Counted from the stretch's first letter, positions 26,401 through 34,048 are shown. The stretch is DNA of 64,000 bases from Magnolia sinica (GCF_029962835.1 NC_080588.1:60598001-60662000); one strand, 5' to 3'. Numbers and translations: made by a program. Notes: generated from the sequence alone by a model not told the origin.

Positions 26401-29400
26401 GGATACAATACAATACACCCTAATACGCGAATCCAAACAGGCCCCTACTTGTAGGGTGATGTTGCAAATCCGCGTCATCATCCCCACTACTTGACCCACT
26501 TCCCTTGAGCATAGTTGACAAAACTCCATACTATTGAAAAAAAAAAAAACTTTTGTAATTGATTAAAAGTTTAAAACTCCTTACAATTCGAAAGATAGGA
26601 AAAAAAGCCCACAATAGGGTATTAAATGCTGATGCATTTTCACACTGGGGTTGAGTGGGGTGGCCTGTGGGATGCGGGGGCACACTCAAGGTGGGTGGCC
26701 CGTGTGAGGCAAGACCCATGTGATGTGGGGCCCATGAGGGGGGTTCGGCCGAGGACCTAACCCATGAGAAGTGGAGCCTAGGCTATGGGATAAATGGATT
26801 GACTCGCCACGCTCTATTAGTTCAAGCTTTTAGAGCAAGCGATTAGTCGTCCTGCGTCAAGTGGTATCAGAGTGGGAGGTCTCGTGTTCGAGACTCCTCA
26901 CTGGGGGTGATTAATGCGGGAGCATTTTCACACCATGCTCGAGTCGGTTAGCCTGTGTGATGCGGGGCACACTCGGGGTGGGCGGCTCGAGTGAGGTGGT
27001 TGACTCGTGTGAGGTGAGACCCATGTGATGTGGGGCCTACGAGGGAAGTTTGGCTGAGGACCTAACCCATGAGAAGTAGGGCCCGTGCTATGAGATAAAG
27101 GGATTGATTCGTCACGCTCTATCAGTTCAGGCTTTTAGAGCAAGTGGTTAGTTGTCTTCCGTCAATATTTTGACCATGCTCCCTTCTTTCCCAAGTTATG
27201 GAGAGAATTAAGTATCTTTTCATTACCTGGATACTAAGGACATCCTTCACTAGAGGTGTCATTGATGACTTTCGTAATCCTCTGAAAAGAACTGATGTGT
27301 GGTTCTTTGCAGTCTCCACTTGTTGTTGGTGGAAGCTTCACATTGGTTGTAACTCTCTATATGAGCAACCCTGGGGTCTCGAGATTGGTGGGATGATAAA
27401 GGACGAACTGGAGCGACTAAATGGATGTTTCGCAGCCCAACTGGTATTAATGACTTGAAAAGAGCAGAGCTTTTCGCTATAAAAGTTGAGGTATTTGAAA
27501 CTGGCATGCGGAGCATGGGGGAGCTCTAGGAAAGAGAAAGTGGAGAATCCTTCTTTTAGTAGTCTTTTGGGCTGTGTGGGCGGAAAGAAATAATCGTTGT
27601 TTTAGAAACCCGAGTGTTTCTTCGGTTGGAGGTTCTCGAGGGTTCTAGTCTTGTTTAGGGACTGGGCTCCTTGGTTTGTGTAGTCGGGGTTATTGCTAGT
27701 CTTGGGACCGGCTTTTGTTTTCCGTCCTCTCTTGTTTTTATCGCTTTCCTTGCTTTTTTTTTTTTTTGTTGTTGTTGTTGTTGTTGTTTTTGCTGCTACT
27801 GCTGCTGCTGCTGTGTTTGTAGCTCTTTTCTTTTTAGCTTAATAACATTCTCATCTTTCAAAAAAAAAGTTGAGGTTGAATTTTTTTTTTTTTTTTTGAA
27901 ACACTTTGTTGAGCTGTTGATGGTGGAAGAGACTCGCATAATGCTATTGCTTGGGCATTTGTAGTTGTTTGGTCCCCTGGAAACTCTCTTTCTTGATGAA
28001 TGAGATTAGATGGCTAACATCTTCTATGGTTATTTCATTTAATCATTTGTCTACGGAAGCCAACTCCATTGCCAATTCTCTAGCAAAGCTGGGAGTCTCA
28101 AAATCCTCTATTTGTTTTAAATCTTTAATGCATCATCTTGATGGATTCTTGTATTCCTTTTTTATTTTAATGAATGATCTCTGTTATTGCCAATCAGATT
28201 CTTGTAATCCTTTTTTTATTTTAATGAATGATCTCTGTTATTGTCAATCAGAGGTATTGTGGAATTTGTTCGAGGCATTCGATGAATTGTCCTGTCCCTG
28301 TGAGAGTATTAGACCTAAGCAAATTTTTTTTGTTAGAAAATAATCTAAATTCGAAGTTTCAAAGTTTTTTTTTTTTTTCATCTATATGTTTCAGATTTTC
28401 TTAGAGATTGGGTTAAGGTGATCAACAACTAGTCTGCTTCTTCCAAGGTAAAGGCCCAGTGAAACCTGCCATGGCTGTAATGTGGTAACTTAATTTTCAT
28501 GGTTCTTCCATTGGGAGGTTGGGCAAATATGGTGTTGGTGGTGTGACTGGTGTCTAGGGATGCCCGAGGGCCACTTGTGTGTCCTTCTCTGTTTCTGTGG
28601 GTCTGGGTGAGGCTAGTGAATCAAGATAAGGCTTATAGGAATGGTCAAATTTTCACCTACAACTTTTTTGGGCCTGTTTTTGGTTGAAGGTGATCTAGAA
28701 ATGTTTTTTTTTTTTTTTTTCAACTCTCTTTGTATCAGGGTATTTTCCCCCTTTAATTTATCTCAATACGTTTCTTTATTGTCTCCCTCTCCTCCCCTCT
28801 CTCAAAGATCTGGAAATGTTTTTTGGAGGGAGGGACAGGGGGAGGGATGTGAACGGAGGTTTCTTTCCAATCTCATGTAGCACTGTTGACGTTGTGAGAG
28901 ATGGAATTTGATCTTGTAGCCATTAAAGGCATGTCATCCCGCTGACAAAACCAGTTCTGTTTGTGTTTGACAGTTAGGAAGGACTGAAGAAAAATGTGTC
29001 TATAGCGTTCACTGGATGTGATTGTCTTAGCTCATCTTACCTATAACTTTAGGACTCAGATATGAGGGTTTCTCAGCCTCTTAAAGAGGAATTGTACCTA
29101 TGCATTTCTATGGCTATATACATTACCACCATAGATATGAATATCAGTATTATATTGGCTGATACGGCTGCATTGTATTTGTATCAGGATGAGATGATAT
29201 GCAATACGGGGTCGTATCAGCCCGATATGAAAAAAACTGACCTGTATAGGCTGATACACCCTGATATGGGGCCCATATGGCCAATGCAGGCCGATATGCC
29301 CATAAAAACCCAATTTTGATTTTTGATTTTTATTTCTTCCTTCAAAATTTCATTCATGTCTCTTCTTCATTTCTTCATTTAAACCATGGAATAAAGGTAT

Positions 29401-32020
29401 CAGTTTTGGGGACTCAGGAGGGGACATCTGAAGTAAAACAAAATACTATTAACCCATTGCAGTTGGAAAAGTCACCGTGTCGATCCATTTTTTTAGCAAA
29501 ACTGAGTCCTGAAGTTGTAATAAAAAAAGGAATTGACTCATACGAATTTTGCCATGTTTTCACGGGACTCAGACCGATTCAAAAGAAAATTCTTTATGTC
29601 GTTTCTACTTCCTATTCTATTGAAGAAACCCAACATAATCAAGCCAACCTTGTTGGGTCATGAATTGTGTTTACCAGTTCAGAAGATTCTCACAAGTCAT
29701 AAGTCAACTAATATCAGGTGTCTTTAGACTTCTCAACTAAAATGTTAGGTAAATTTTGAGGTTTGAGTCTTTCGACTATTAAGAGTATTTTTCAAGTTGT
29801 CTTGGCCCAAAAGGTCAAGGTTCTCTTCATCAAGGGTTCAAGGACAAGAAAACGCCACCAATGATCAACAACATAACAAACTCTGCAACTTTGATATGAT
29901 TCACGATGCAAGAAATGTCTATGCTTCATATGAATTGGTACAACTTCATAACGGTGTAGGTGATTCTCATGCGCCCTGTTACTTAGATGTCTCCTCTTGT
30001 TGTTTCATGCATCTCGGTTGATGTTTTTTCAGATGTCTTGCGTGCTTCTGATATCAGTATCCAAGGGACTCAGGAGGGGACCAAAATTTATTGATTTATT
30101 TATTTTTTATTTTTAAAAGAGAGATAGAGAGAGGAAAAAAGATAGGTTGTCTTATCTCCAAACTAGAGCATTTAATTCTGTTCTTATTCTTATAGAGTCA
30201 GAGAGTTTCCTTTTCTAGTTTATCTATTCTTTCTTTTGTTTTCCTTGTCTGTTTTTACTTCCTGCTGATTTTCTTTTCTGTTTTCCTTCGCTTTGGGAAA
30301 GTTGTATGTTTGTCTTTTGGCCTTTCCTCTTCTGCTGTTGCTGGTTTTCTCCTTTCTGAATAAATAATCCTTTACCCATCCTCATTGAGTACCAAGCATG
30401 TTTTCAGTGAAGTCAATAATCTGGCTGAAGCTCTAATTAGAGAGGGCACAAGTTTCAAGTGGTGGGAGCCTTTTCTTTTAATCTCAAGATTAGGTTTTTT
30501 TTTTTTTTTAAAATTTAACTCAAGATGCCCAGATGCTTGTTTGGGCTTATGTACCAGTATCGTTTCATGTCAATATCAACATGGAAAATACTGCACAGAT
30601 ACTTGTAACAATACTTTTCAGGGCGTGTTTGGTGCCTGCCACAAAGATTTATCATGGGGTTGAGACAACCCCTGACTGTATTGAACACAGGGTCATCATG
30701 ACAGCCACGTGGGATGAATTTCAGCGTCCAGTGGTGATTTCTCGTGTTGTTCCTAATGGGAAAAATCTGGCATTTTGAAGAATTTTTTCATTGAGAAAAA
30801 GCAGCTAGATGATGGAACTGTGTTCCACATGGTTGTCAATATGAACACACCAGCAGCTGCTTACCCTGCTGTATATGTTTGCAGTGGACACCAAACAGAC
30901 CCTTAAACAGTATTCTATTGTATTAGGTTCATTAAAAAGTTTTTTATTTTTTTTTAAATGTCTTGGCAATTTTTCGTGTTCTTATAGTTTTAAAGCATAA
31001 GAATGGGATACCTGCATCTATCTCCTTGATTTTGGGAACTGTGGACTTGTATCCTCACTTCCCCGTTCATTGTACAGGTGCTCATGTATATGTTCTGCAG
31101 GAATTCCCTGGTTGAGCTATTTTCTTTCTTCTTCTTCTTTTTCTTTTTTCCTTTTTCTTTTGTATTAATAATGTTACTATAGCCAAAAGAAAATTTTACA
31201 AGTCGTGCTATGTTTGCACCCTTTGCTTTTTATTTATATCATTGCATGTTTTCTTTGCAGGAAGAGATAAAGATAACAAGTATCACGGTATTTGTCAATC
31301 CCTACACAGAACCAGATGAAGAGGAAGACAAGAAGGGTGAAGATGAGAAAGTTGCTGACGAGGATAATGTAAGTTGCAGCATATTGTATCTATCCTGCAG
31401 CATAGAGATGCTGAGTGGAATTATGCAAGTGAGGTAGAAGGGGTTTTTTTGTTGCATGCATGCAAATGCAGCACAAGTGCAATACCGAACCATTCACTTG
31501 GTGGGGCCTGCTGTGGACACTGGATGGCCCAAAAACCAGGCCAGTCTACTAATCAGGTGGATCATATGTATATTGAACCTTTGCTTATTTTTTTCTGCCC
31601 ACCATTTCTCACTACTGTCAACCAGCCTTATTCTTGGACCAGGACATGCTTGCATTGGGCCCACCTGATGAATGCCCTGGATCCTACACAGGTGTGCCAC
31701 ATTGATACATGCTGCGAATCCCCCTCTCCATCACGAGACTCATAGCAGTGGTCTCCAGTAGTATCACAACTGATGATTGGTTGGGTCATTTTGTAACTTT
31801 TTAGGAAAAGGTGGGATCATGGTATAGCAACCCAGGCATGGGGATGATGGCTTCCACAACTAATGGTAATGGAGTCGGCAAGTATTTGAAAGCTAGGAAT
31901 GCCCAAGCCCAAGCCCAAGCCCAAGCCACTGTTGATACAGCGCTGGAGGCAAATGGCTTCAGCAAGAAAAGGAAAGTAGGTGCCTCAAAGGTGGAATATA
32001 AGGATTTTTCTGCCTGGTAA
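8487..32020 (+). CDS. PUB49: U-box/cyclophilin protein, PUB49/CYP65 (PPIL2) orthologue; 5' part missing
   Basis: Eight joined exons: 8487-8578, 8685-8774, 8892-8967, 9049-9407, 9568-9824, 9937-10225, 31261-31368 and 31805-32020. The frame stays open across every junction and ends TAA, giving 494 residues plus a split first codon. Order: the second half of the U-box region (EYHCPVLNKVFTEFTHIVA, NVFCYEAIKELN), an Ala/Ser-rich linker, then a cyclophilin domain from about 9688 with FHRSI, FMIQGGDPTGTG and MANSGPHTNGSQFFI. These keep the catalytic Arg and the Gln and Phe of the pocket. The acidic tail has a basic patch KKRKV and ends KDFSAW, as in the Arabidopsis protein. The family is about 595 residues, so about 100 N-terminal residues (start codon and U-box core) are missing and must lie upstream, probably left of the window. 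Known role of the family: nuclear peptidyl-prolyl isomerase with E3 ligase fold, spliceosome-associated. One intron is GC-AG and one is 21 kb. Identity is secure; the activity of this copy is inference. Confidence 0.93.
8968..9048 (+). other. GC-AG intron of PUB49
   Basis: The exon ends GATGAAG and the intron starts GCAAGT. The acceptor is TTGGCCAG before ATTTACGG. Only this junction keeps the frame (DDE-D-LRKG), and AG/GCAAGT is the strong-consensus form typical of genuine GC donors. Confidence 0.85.
10551..11389. mobile_element. Non-autonomous hAT element (839 bp), family A
   Basis: Terminal inverted repeats CAGTGTTCGAA match on both ends for 11 bp. An 8-bp target duplication with one mismatch flanks it: CTCCTATC (10543-10550) and CTCCTAGC (11390-11397). 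An 8-bp TSD with CAGTG ends is the hAT pattern. The interior is rich in CGATATTATCGG-like words and has no transposase. Confidence 0.85.
11398..12096. other. Intron sequence with a tandem duplication and a tRNA-like SINE head
   Basis: A segment around GATGCCAGTTGG...CAAAAGTGCAACAAAT is repeated at about 11423-11465 and 11490-11540. From 12005 back to 11937 the minus strand shows a tRNA-like B box (GTGGGTTCAACCCC) behind TCCTAGTGGTTGTAGTA, consistent with a short SINE head. No gene is seen. Confidence 0.45.
12113..12520 (+). mobile_element. 5'-truncated L1 LINE tail with 16-bp TSD
   Basis: A plus-strand L1 3' end: the frame reads ILAVWWSVWGERNNRVFRN, a motif common at plant L1 C-termini, followed by a short T-rich 3' UTR and a poly(A) tail (about 12508-12520). 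A perfect 16-bp target duplication AACATGCATAAATGTC lies at 12097-12112 and 12521-12536. It has the same orientation as PUB49. Confidence 0.92.
12537..13279. repeat. Intron sequence with a second repeat family (GATACAGGG/GGCCAATATGGCC)
   Basis: About 12855-13095 holds CGATACATCC, GATACAGGG and GGCCAATATGGCCATAATGG words followed by a T-rich tract and TTCAACCATGGA. The same order recurs at about 29140-29395, so this is a dispersed repeat. I cannot define its ends. Nothing coding is seen. Confidence 0.5.
13945..14450. repeat. Foldback (GTGGGGCCCACC) repeat, left end truncated
   Basis: Contains AAAGCTCAAGTGGACC, the mid-element words and GGTGGGGTCCACTTGAGC, and ends CATCATGGTGGGGCCCA near 14419. 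About 100 bp of unrelated sequence (14235-14345) interrupts the right arm. Confidence 0.6.
14487..15008. repeat. Foldback (GTGGGGCCCACC) element with Mutator-like TIRs
   Basis: The left end GGACGCAGATTTC and the right end, reverse-complemented, GGACGTGGATTT resemble the 1357-1861 element. Inner arms carry TGTGGGGCCCACCGTGAT and its complement. Flanks ACTCCGGGC/ACTTCAGTC are only a weak 9-bp duplication. Confidence 0.65.
15015..15471. repeat. Foldback (GTGGGGCCCACC) repeat
   Basis: Left arm TGCGGGGCCCAATGTAATGT, right arm ending GTGGTCCCCGTGGTTAGGGA. The middle carries the shared words AAAGCTTTTGTGGCCCATG and TGGTCCACTTGAGATTTGG. Ends are approximate. Confidence 0.55.
15472..15880. repeat. 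204-bp tandem duplication of a foldback left arm
   Basis: ATCCCACGACC...GATGGATCAAGATC...CCCCCAAGTCCAT begins at 15472 and again at 15676. The copies stay close through GGGCTTGAGCCCAAAAAAGAA. The second runs on into the rest of a foldback repeat that ends near 16030 (CATCATGGTGGGGCCCATAG). Confidence 0.85.
16473..18766 (-). pseudogene. L1-type LINE reverse transcriptase, decayed, antisense to PUB49
   Basis: On the minus strand: GKDKAPGLDGFPLAFFQ (about 18700), then the RT core 18486-17800 with KNQGAFVADRQILD, DIEKASDHVDWDFL, GLRQRDPLSPFLF and LLQFTDDTILFCD (FTDD in place of the commoner FADD). After it come the thumb region and a zf-RVT module (17298-16774, SIKSFYKRLSG, WFFGRNRILT, CNDVESIDHLFSHC). 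Several frame changes break it. The 3' end has no clear poly(A) and abuts the hAT element ending at 16464. The 5' half lies at 19978-21660, beyond an inserted solo LTR. Confidence 0.9.
18772..19972 (+). mobile_element. Solo LTR (1.2 kb) inserted in the LINE
   Basis: Begins TGATGGGGACATCTC and ends TGTCTTACACCA, flanked by the 5-bp duplication GACTC (18767-18771, 19973-19977). A TATA box (TATAAATAGG, 19118-19127) and a polyadenylation word AATAAA (19163-19168) give a U3-R-U5 layout in plus orientation. The LINE frame reads ADRES on one side and SESLEKL on the other. No internal retrotransposon domain is present. Confidence 0.85.
19978..21660 (-). pseudogene. L1-type LINE endonuclease half, with internal tandem duplication
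   Basis: Minus strand from right to left: an EEP endonuclease with VYGPCTPASRQFFWDELNA and YPWCVGGDFNVIRF, then TWTNARAKPIQSRLDRFLLS and SDHRPILLD (20737-20483), then the linker KEESQKRALLAADSSKYLKE (about 20300). The stretch PYPWC...FNVIRF is present twice (about 21090-21195 and 21225-21378), as are neighbouring segments. Frames are broken. It continues into the RT at 18766 once the solo LTR is ignored. Confidence 0.85.
20780..21660. repeat. Interleaved direct repeats in the LINE endonuclease region
   Basis: CATGCTGCTGGTGATCGTAG occurs at 20788 and 21221. TCTTTTGACTCCCAGATGTC occurs at about 20837 and 21451, each followed by matching AAAATGCCTCCTGCAGAACC and GATGCCCCATATCGAATCGA. GCCACCCACGCACCATGGAT occurs at about 21102 and 21282. 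Order and spacing imply at least two duplication or rearrangement steps. Confidence 0.85.
21661..22211. other. Intron sequence, unrecognised
   Basis: Contains an A/T homopolymer junction (T tract then A tract, about 21909-21945). I see no gene or defined element. Confidence 0.4.
22862..23490. repeat. Foldback (GTGGGCCCCAC) repeat inside the hAT element
   Basis: Starts near ACGTGGGCCCCACAGTGATG and ends near ACCATGGTGGGCCAGAT. An extra left-arm copy (GTAGGCCCCACCATGATGTA, 23051) lies inside, so this looks like one repeat inserted into or duplicated within another. Ends are approximate. Confidence 0.6.
23565..24030. repeat. Second foldback repeat inside the hAT element
   Basis: Left arm GTGGGGTCCACCATGATTTA with TTATCCACTCCGTCCATCCA, right arm GTGGTGTGGTCCACTTGAGC and ATAGTGGGCCACAG. 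Same internal order as the 1357-1861 element. Confidence 0.65.
24455..25236. other. Intron sequence; possible minus-strand retroposon tail
   Basis: A T21-like tract at about 24937-24957 followed by AGCAAGCATAAAAGCAACTA could be the poly(A) end of a minus-strand retroposon. I could not find the other end or a target duplication. No gene is seen. Confidence 0.35.
25240..26444. mobile_element. 1.2-kb DNA transposon with 25-bp perfect TIRs
   Basis: The left end GGGCCTGTTTGGATTCGCGT (plus five more bases) and the right end (26420-26444) are perfect inverted repeats over 25 bp. A 3-bp direct repeat CTA flanks (25237-25239 and 26445-26447). A GGCCTGTTTGG end with a 3-bp duplication resembles PIF/Harbinger-type elements, though CTA rather than TTA/TAA is unusual. 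Subterminal words (ATCCAAACATTGAT) repeat at 26273 and 26326. I could not recognise a transposase or captured gene in the interior. Confidence 0.8.
26620..27164 (+). mobile_element. TRIM-like miniature LTR retrotransposon
   Basis: Two direct terminal repeats of about 240-257 bp (26620-26859 and 26908-27164) share ATTTTCACAC, CACACTC, GACCCATGTGATGTGGGGCC, GAGGACCTAACCCATGAGAA and CACGCTCTAT. Between them are only 48 bp, starting with the initiator tRNA-Met PBS TGGTATCAGAG (26862-26872) and ending with a short G-rich tract (CTGGGGG) as polypurine tract. No coding capacity. I found no clear target duplication. LTR-PBS-PPT-LTR at this size is the TRIM layout. Confidence 0.75.
27190..28249 (+). 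pseudogene. RNase H module and 3' end of a plant L1 LINE, interrupted by a second L1
   Basis: In shifting plus-strand frames: IGGMIKD, WMFRSPTGINDLKRAELFA (about 27420-27480), DGGRDSHNAIAWAF (about 27920) and VISFNHLSTEANSIANSLAK (about 28040). That is the RVT_3 RNase H order found at the C-terminus of many plant LINEs. The 3' end has a 53-bp tandem duplication (28144 and 28197, GATTCTTGTA...GTTATTG). The frame is broken by indels and by the insertion at 27493-27864. Confidence 0.8.
27493..27864 (+). mobile_element. 5'-truncated L1 tail nested in the older L1
   Basis: Flanked by a 12-bp duplication AAAAGTTGAGGT (27481-27492 and 27865-27876). It encodes VVFWAVWAERNNRCFRNPSV, related to but distinct from the 12113 copy, then a U-rich 3' UTR with GTT and CTG runs (27766-27813) and an A tail. 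Removing it rejoins the RNase H frame of the host element. Confidence 0.88.
28250..29130. other. Intron sequence, unrecognised
   Basis: T-rich with homopolymer runs (28363-28378, 28704-28720). No exon with PUB49 similarity and no bounded element. Confidence 0.4.
29131..29400. repeat. Copy of the GATAC/GGCCNATATGG repeat family
   Basis: Words CTGATACGGC, GTATCAGCCCGATATG, GCTGATACACCCTGATATGG and CATATGGCCAATGCAGG precede a T-rich stretch and TTTAAACCATGGA. This is the same order as 12855-13095. Ends not defined. Confidence 0.55.
29409..30081. repeat. 17-bp direct repeats bounding 640 bp
   Basis: GGGACTCAGGAGGGGAC occurs at 29409-29425 and 30065-30081. The bases in front are also similar (TATCAGTNT). 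The 639 bp between them have no poly(A) tail and no recognisable protein. Confidence 0.7.
30621..30902. mobile_element. MITE with GGGYSTGTTTGGTG ends (282 bp)
   Basis: Left GGGCGTGTTTGGTGCCTGCC and right, reverse-complemented, GGGTCTGTTTGGTGTCCACT are imperfect inverted repeats. No convincing target duplication. The interior is non-coding. Confidence 0.7.
31369..31804 (+). other. Last PUB49 intron with a short foldback sequence
   Basis: Canonical GT (AAT/GTAAGT) to AG (ACTTTTTAG). About 31455-31715 contains GGTGGGGCCTGCTG on one side and TTGGGCCCACCTGATGAATG on the other, an imperfect inverted arrangement that suggests an old MITE. Confidence 0.6.
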
Positions 32021-32271
32021 AGAGTCACCAATGCTGTCGGAGAGCCGCATGTGAGAAGCCAAATGCTTTTGCAGAGGCAATCACATATTGTAACATATTC
32101 AACACTTTTAGAGTAAGCTTTTGAAACCGCACATATAAGGATTTTTCTGCCTGGTAAAGAGTCACCAATGCTGTCGGAGAGCCGTGTGAGAAGCCAAATG
32201 CTTTTATAGAGACAATCACATATTGTAACATATTCAACACTTTTAGAGTAAGCTTTTGAAACCGCACATGT
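31998..32271 (+). repeat. 137-bp tandem duplication across the PUB49 stop codon and 3' UTR
   Basis: ATAAGGATTTTTCTGCCTGG begins at 31998 and again at 32135. The two copies are nearly identical through GCTTTTGAAACCGCACAT. The first copy includes the last coding residues and the stop (32018-32020). The second repeats them inside the 3' UTR. Confidence 0.95.
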
Positions 32272-32711
32272 AACATCCAAGCAACTTAATGCTGTACAAA
32301 TAGATGCATTCATTCATTTCCTGCCTGTCCAATGAGTTGCAGTTTTGGGGGTCAAATGATGGAATTAACTTCCATGTTTTGTTGTATTTTGTTTGTTAAT
32401 TATACATGGTTGATGTCCTCCTCTCCTCCTGTTTCTTCTGGTATTTCTAAGGTCTTTTCAGCTTAATGAAGTTCAATCCAATAAAACATTCTTATAGTTC
32501 TTCCTTTGCATGTAAAATTCATTGTATAAAAGTTCACTTTCAAAGAGCTAGTAAGATTGAGAAATAACCCGTCACACTTGCTTCTGTGCTTTGTTTTTTT
32601 TTTATGCAAATGTGATTGATTTTCAAGAAACCCAAGTGACCAAAACTCAATCATCTAATAATGAAATGTTAAGAGAAGAAGAAGCTGCTGAGTTTCCTAT
32701 TAATTAGGGAT
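32272..32711. other. PUB49 3' UTR remainder and downstream spacer
   Basis: No further ORF of note. AATAAA-like words near 32480 (CCAATAAAAC) could serve polyadenylation, but I cannot place the real site. Confidence 0.4.
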
Positions 32712-33017
32712 GGGAGACTTCCCTATTTGGGACCTAATCTGTACATGTGGGGCCCATAATTAGTTTATCAAAGCCATTGATCTGATGTCCCTCATCATGG
32801 ACGAACCATGCCTGGAAAAAATAATCCCAAATGGAAGATCCTAACCATTGAATTTTCGTCTTTTCCCCCCATTGAATGTGGTAATGATGGAAAGGTTAAG
32901 AATTGACCAAATGAAGACATCTTTTTTGACATTAATGAAAGGGCCATCAGATCCATGGTTTGGATAAAGGAACCATGGCCCCTACGTGCAGATTAGGTAC
33001 CAAACAGGGCAGTTCCT
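32712..33017. mobile_element. MITE with about 40-bp imperfect TIRs
   Basis: Left CCCTATTTGGGACCTAATCT...TGGGGCC and right, reverse-complemented, CCCTGTTTGGTACCTAATCT...AGGGGCC. Non-coding. Target duplication not resolved. Confidence 0.7.
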
Positions 33018-33229
33018 AAAAAACAACAACATAATCATGTTATGCGATTTTAAAAGAGGTGGAAATGGTGAAGTGGAAGATAGTAATGTCTGAAGCATGC
33101 TTCAAAAACTAGGAGATATTGACTCCACTCACTATTTTGAAATATGTCTATTCAAAATATATACATATATATAGTTATTTGAAGTTAAACATTTAAAATT
33201 GCCAAAACGGACAATGACACTTTTTGGAT

Positions 33230-33700
33230 TGCTGGTTGTATGTCCTATTTATTATTATTATTATTTTAACTTTGTCTAGGCTGGAGTCACTGAGTCATGT
33301 TGAGTCAAGACCGAGTTACCTGGTGACTTAGCTCATAAGCTTGCAGAGTTGAGTTGATCTGGCCAAGTATCGTGTGGAGTCACTGAGTTTTGAACTATGA
33401 TCTGAACTTGGGTTGGAAAACACTAACCACATTTGAACTTGGGTTGGGGTTTTGGGTTGGGTTGGGTTGGGTTGGGAATAATCAAAGTATTTGGCTCCGG
33501 ATATGGTTGGGACTGTGGCTTGGGTTTGGATCGGGCCCTTCAGTTAAATATGAGGTTGGATCAGGTGGCAGGTTGGGTTGGGCTTCGATTGGCTCTTAAC
33601 CCAACACAAGCTCAGCCCAAGCCCATCCCAAAGCTCATTGGGTTTGTCGGGGTGGGCTACCCGCACTGTCACGATGCCGATTGCCACCCTTAATTCCTGG
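33230..33700. repeat. GGGTTGGG-rich dispersed repeat
   Basis: A degenerate GGGTTG array (33420-33480) on the left, with complementary CCCAACACAAGC and CCCAAGCCCATCCC words on the right, before ATTGCCACCC. The arms could pair. It starts near a GAGTCACTGAGTCATGTTGAG tract. Boundaries unknown. Confidence 0.5.
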
Positions 33701-33767
33701 AAACCCTGGTTTTGCAACTGGTGTTCTTGACAATCAAGTCTAATACCCATTTCCATTGGACCCTAGC

Positions 33768-33945
33768 CCTCCACGTAGGATTGCCCACACTAAATCTGTG
33801 CTTTCCTCCGCACAAAATGCAATTAGCTGTGAGTGCACGCGCCTACACACACACACAGAGGAATGCTCACCTACGTACCTTCTTACGTGAGCACCCGTTC
33901 ACACCTTTACGCATGAGTGCTTACATAAGAAGGTGCGCAGGTGAG

Positions 33946-34001
<56 letters not shown>

Positions 34002-34048
34002 ACGTGGAGGAAAGCGCCACTTTACCATACGAATCCTACGTGAAAGGC
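33768..34048. mobile_element. MITE with a (TA)n hairpin centre
   Basis: Left CCTCCACGTAGGATT with TGCTTTCCTCCGCAC, right GTGTGACGTGGAGGAAAGCG and GAATCCTACGTGAAAGGC are inverted copies. The middle holds a (TA)21-like run (33948-33990) and repeated CTTACGTGAGCAC/AGGTGAGCA words. Confidence 0.7.

Larger units (their letters stand above)
10226..31260 (+). other. 21-kb intron of PUB49 packed with transposable elements
   Basis: The donor TTTG/GTAAGT at 10226 and acceptor TTTCTTTGCAG ending at 31260 join RPL to EEIKI in phase 0, as in the family. The other introns inside the window are 81-436 bp, so this one is exceptional. It holds hAT-type elements (10551-11389, 13280-16464, 22220-24446), LINE pieces in both orientations, a solo LTR, a TRIM-like element and MITEs. 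An assembly artefact is possible, but the two flanking exon sets are collinear and on the same strand. Confidence 0.85.

Noticed and set aside
27671..27964. Cys/Phe-rich 97-codon open frame
   Set aside because: Translation of T, GTT and CTG runs in the L1 3' UTR.
10226..31260. A separate host gene inside the large intron
   Set aside because: Every long open frame there belongs to a LINE, LTR or repeat; none has exon-like conservation.
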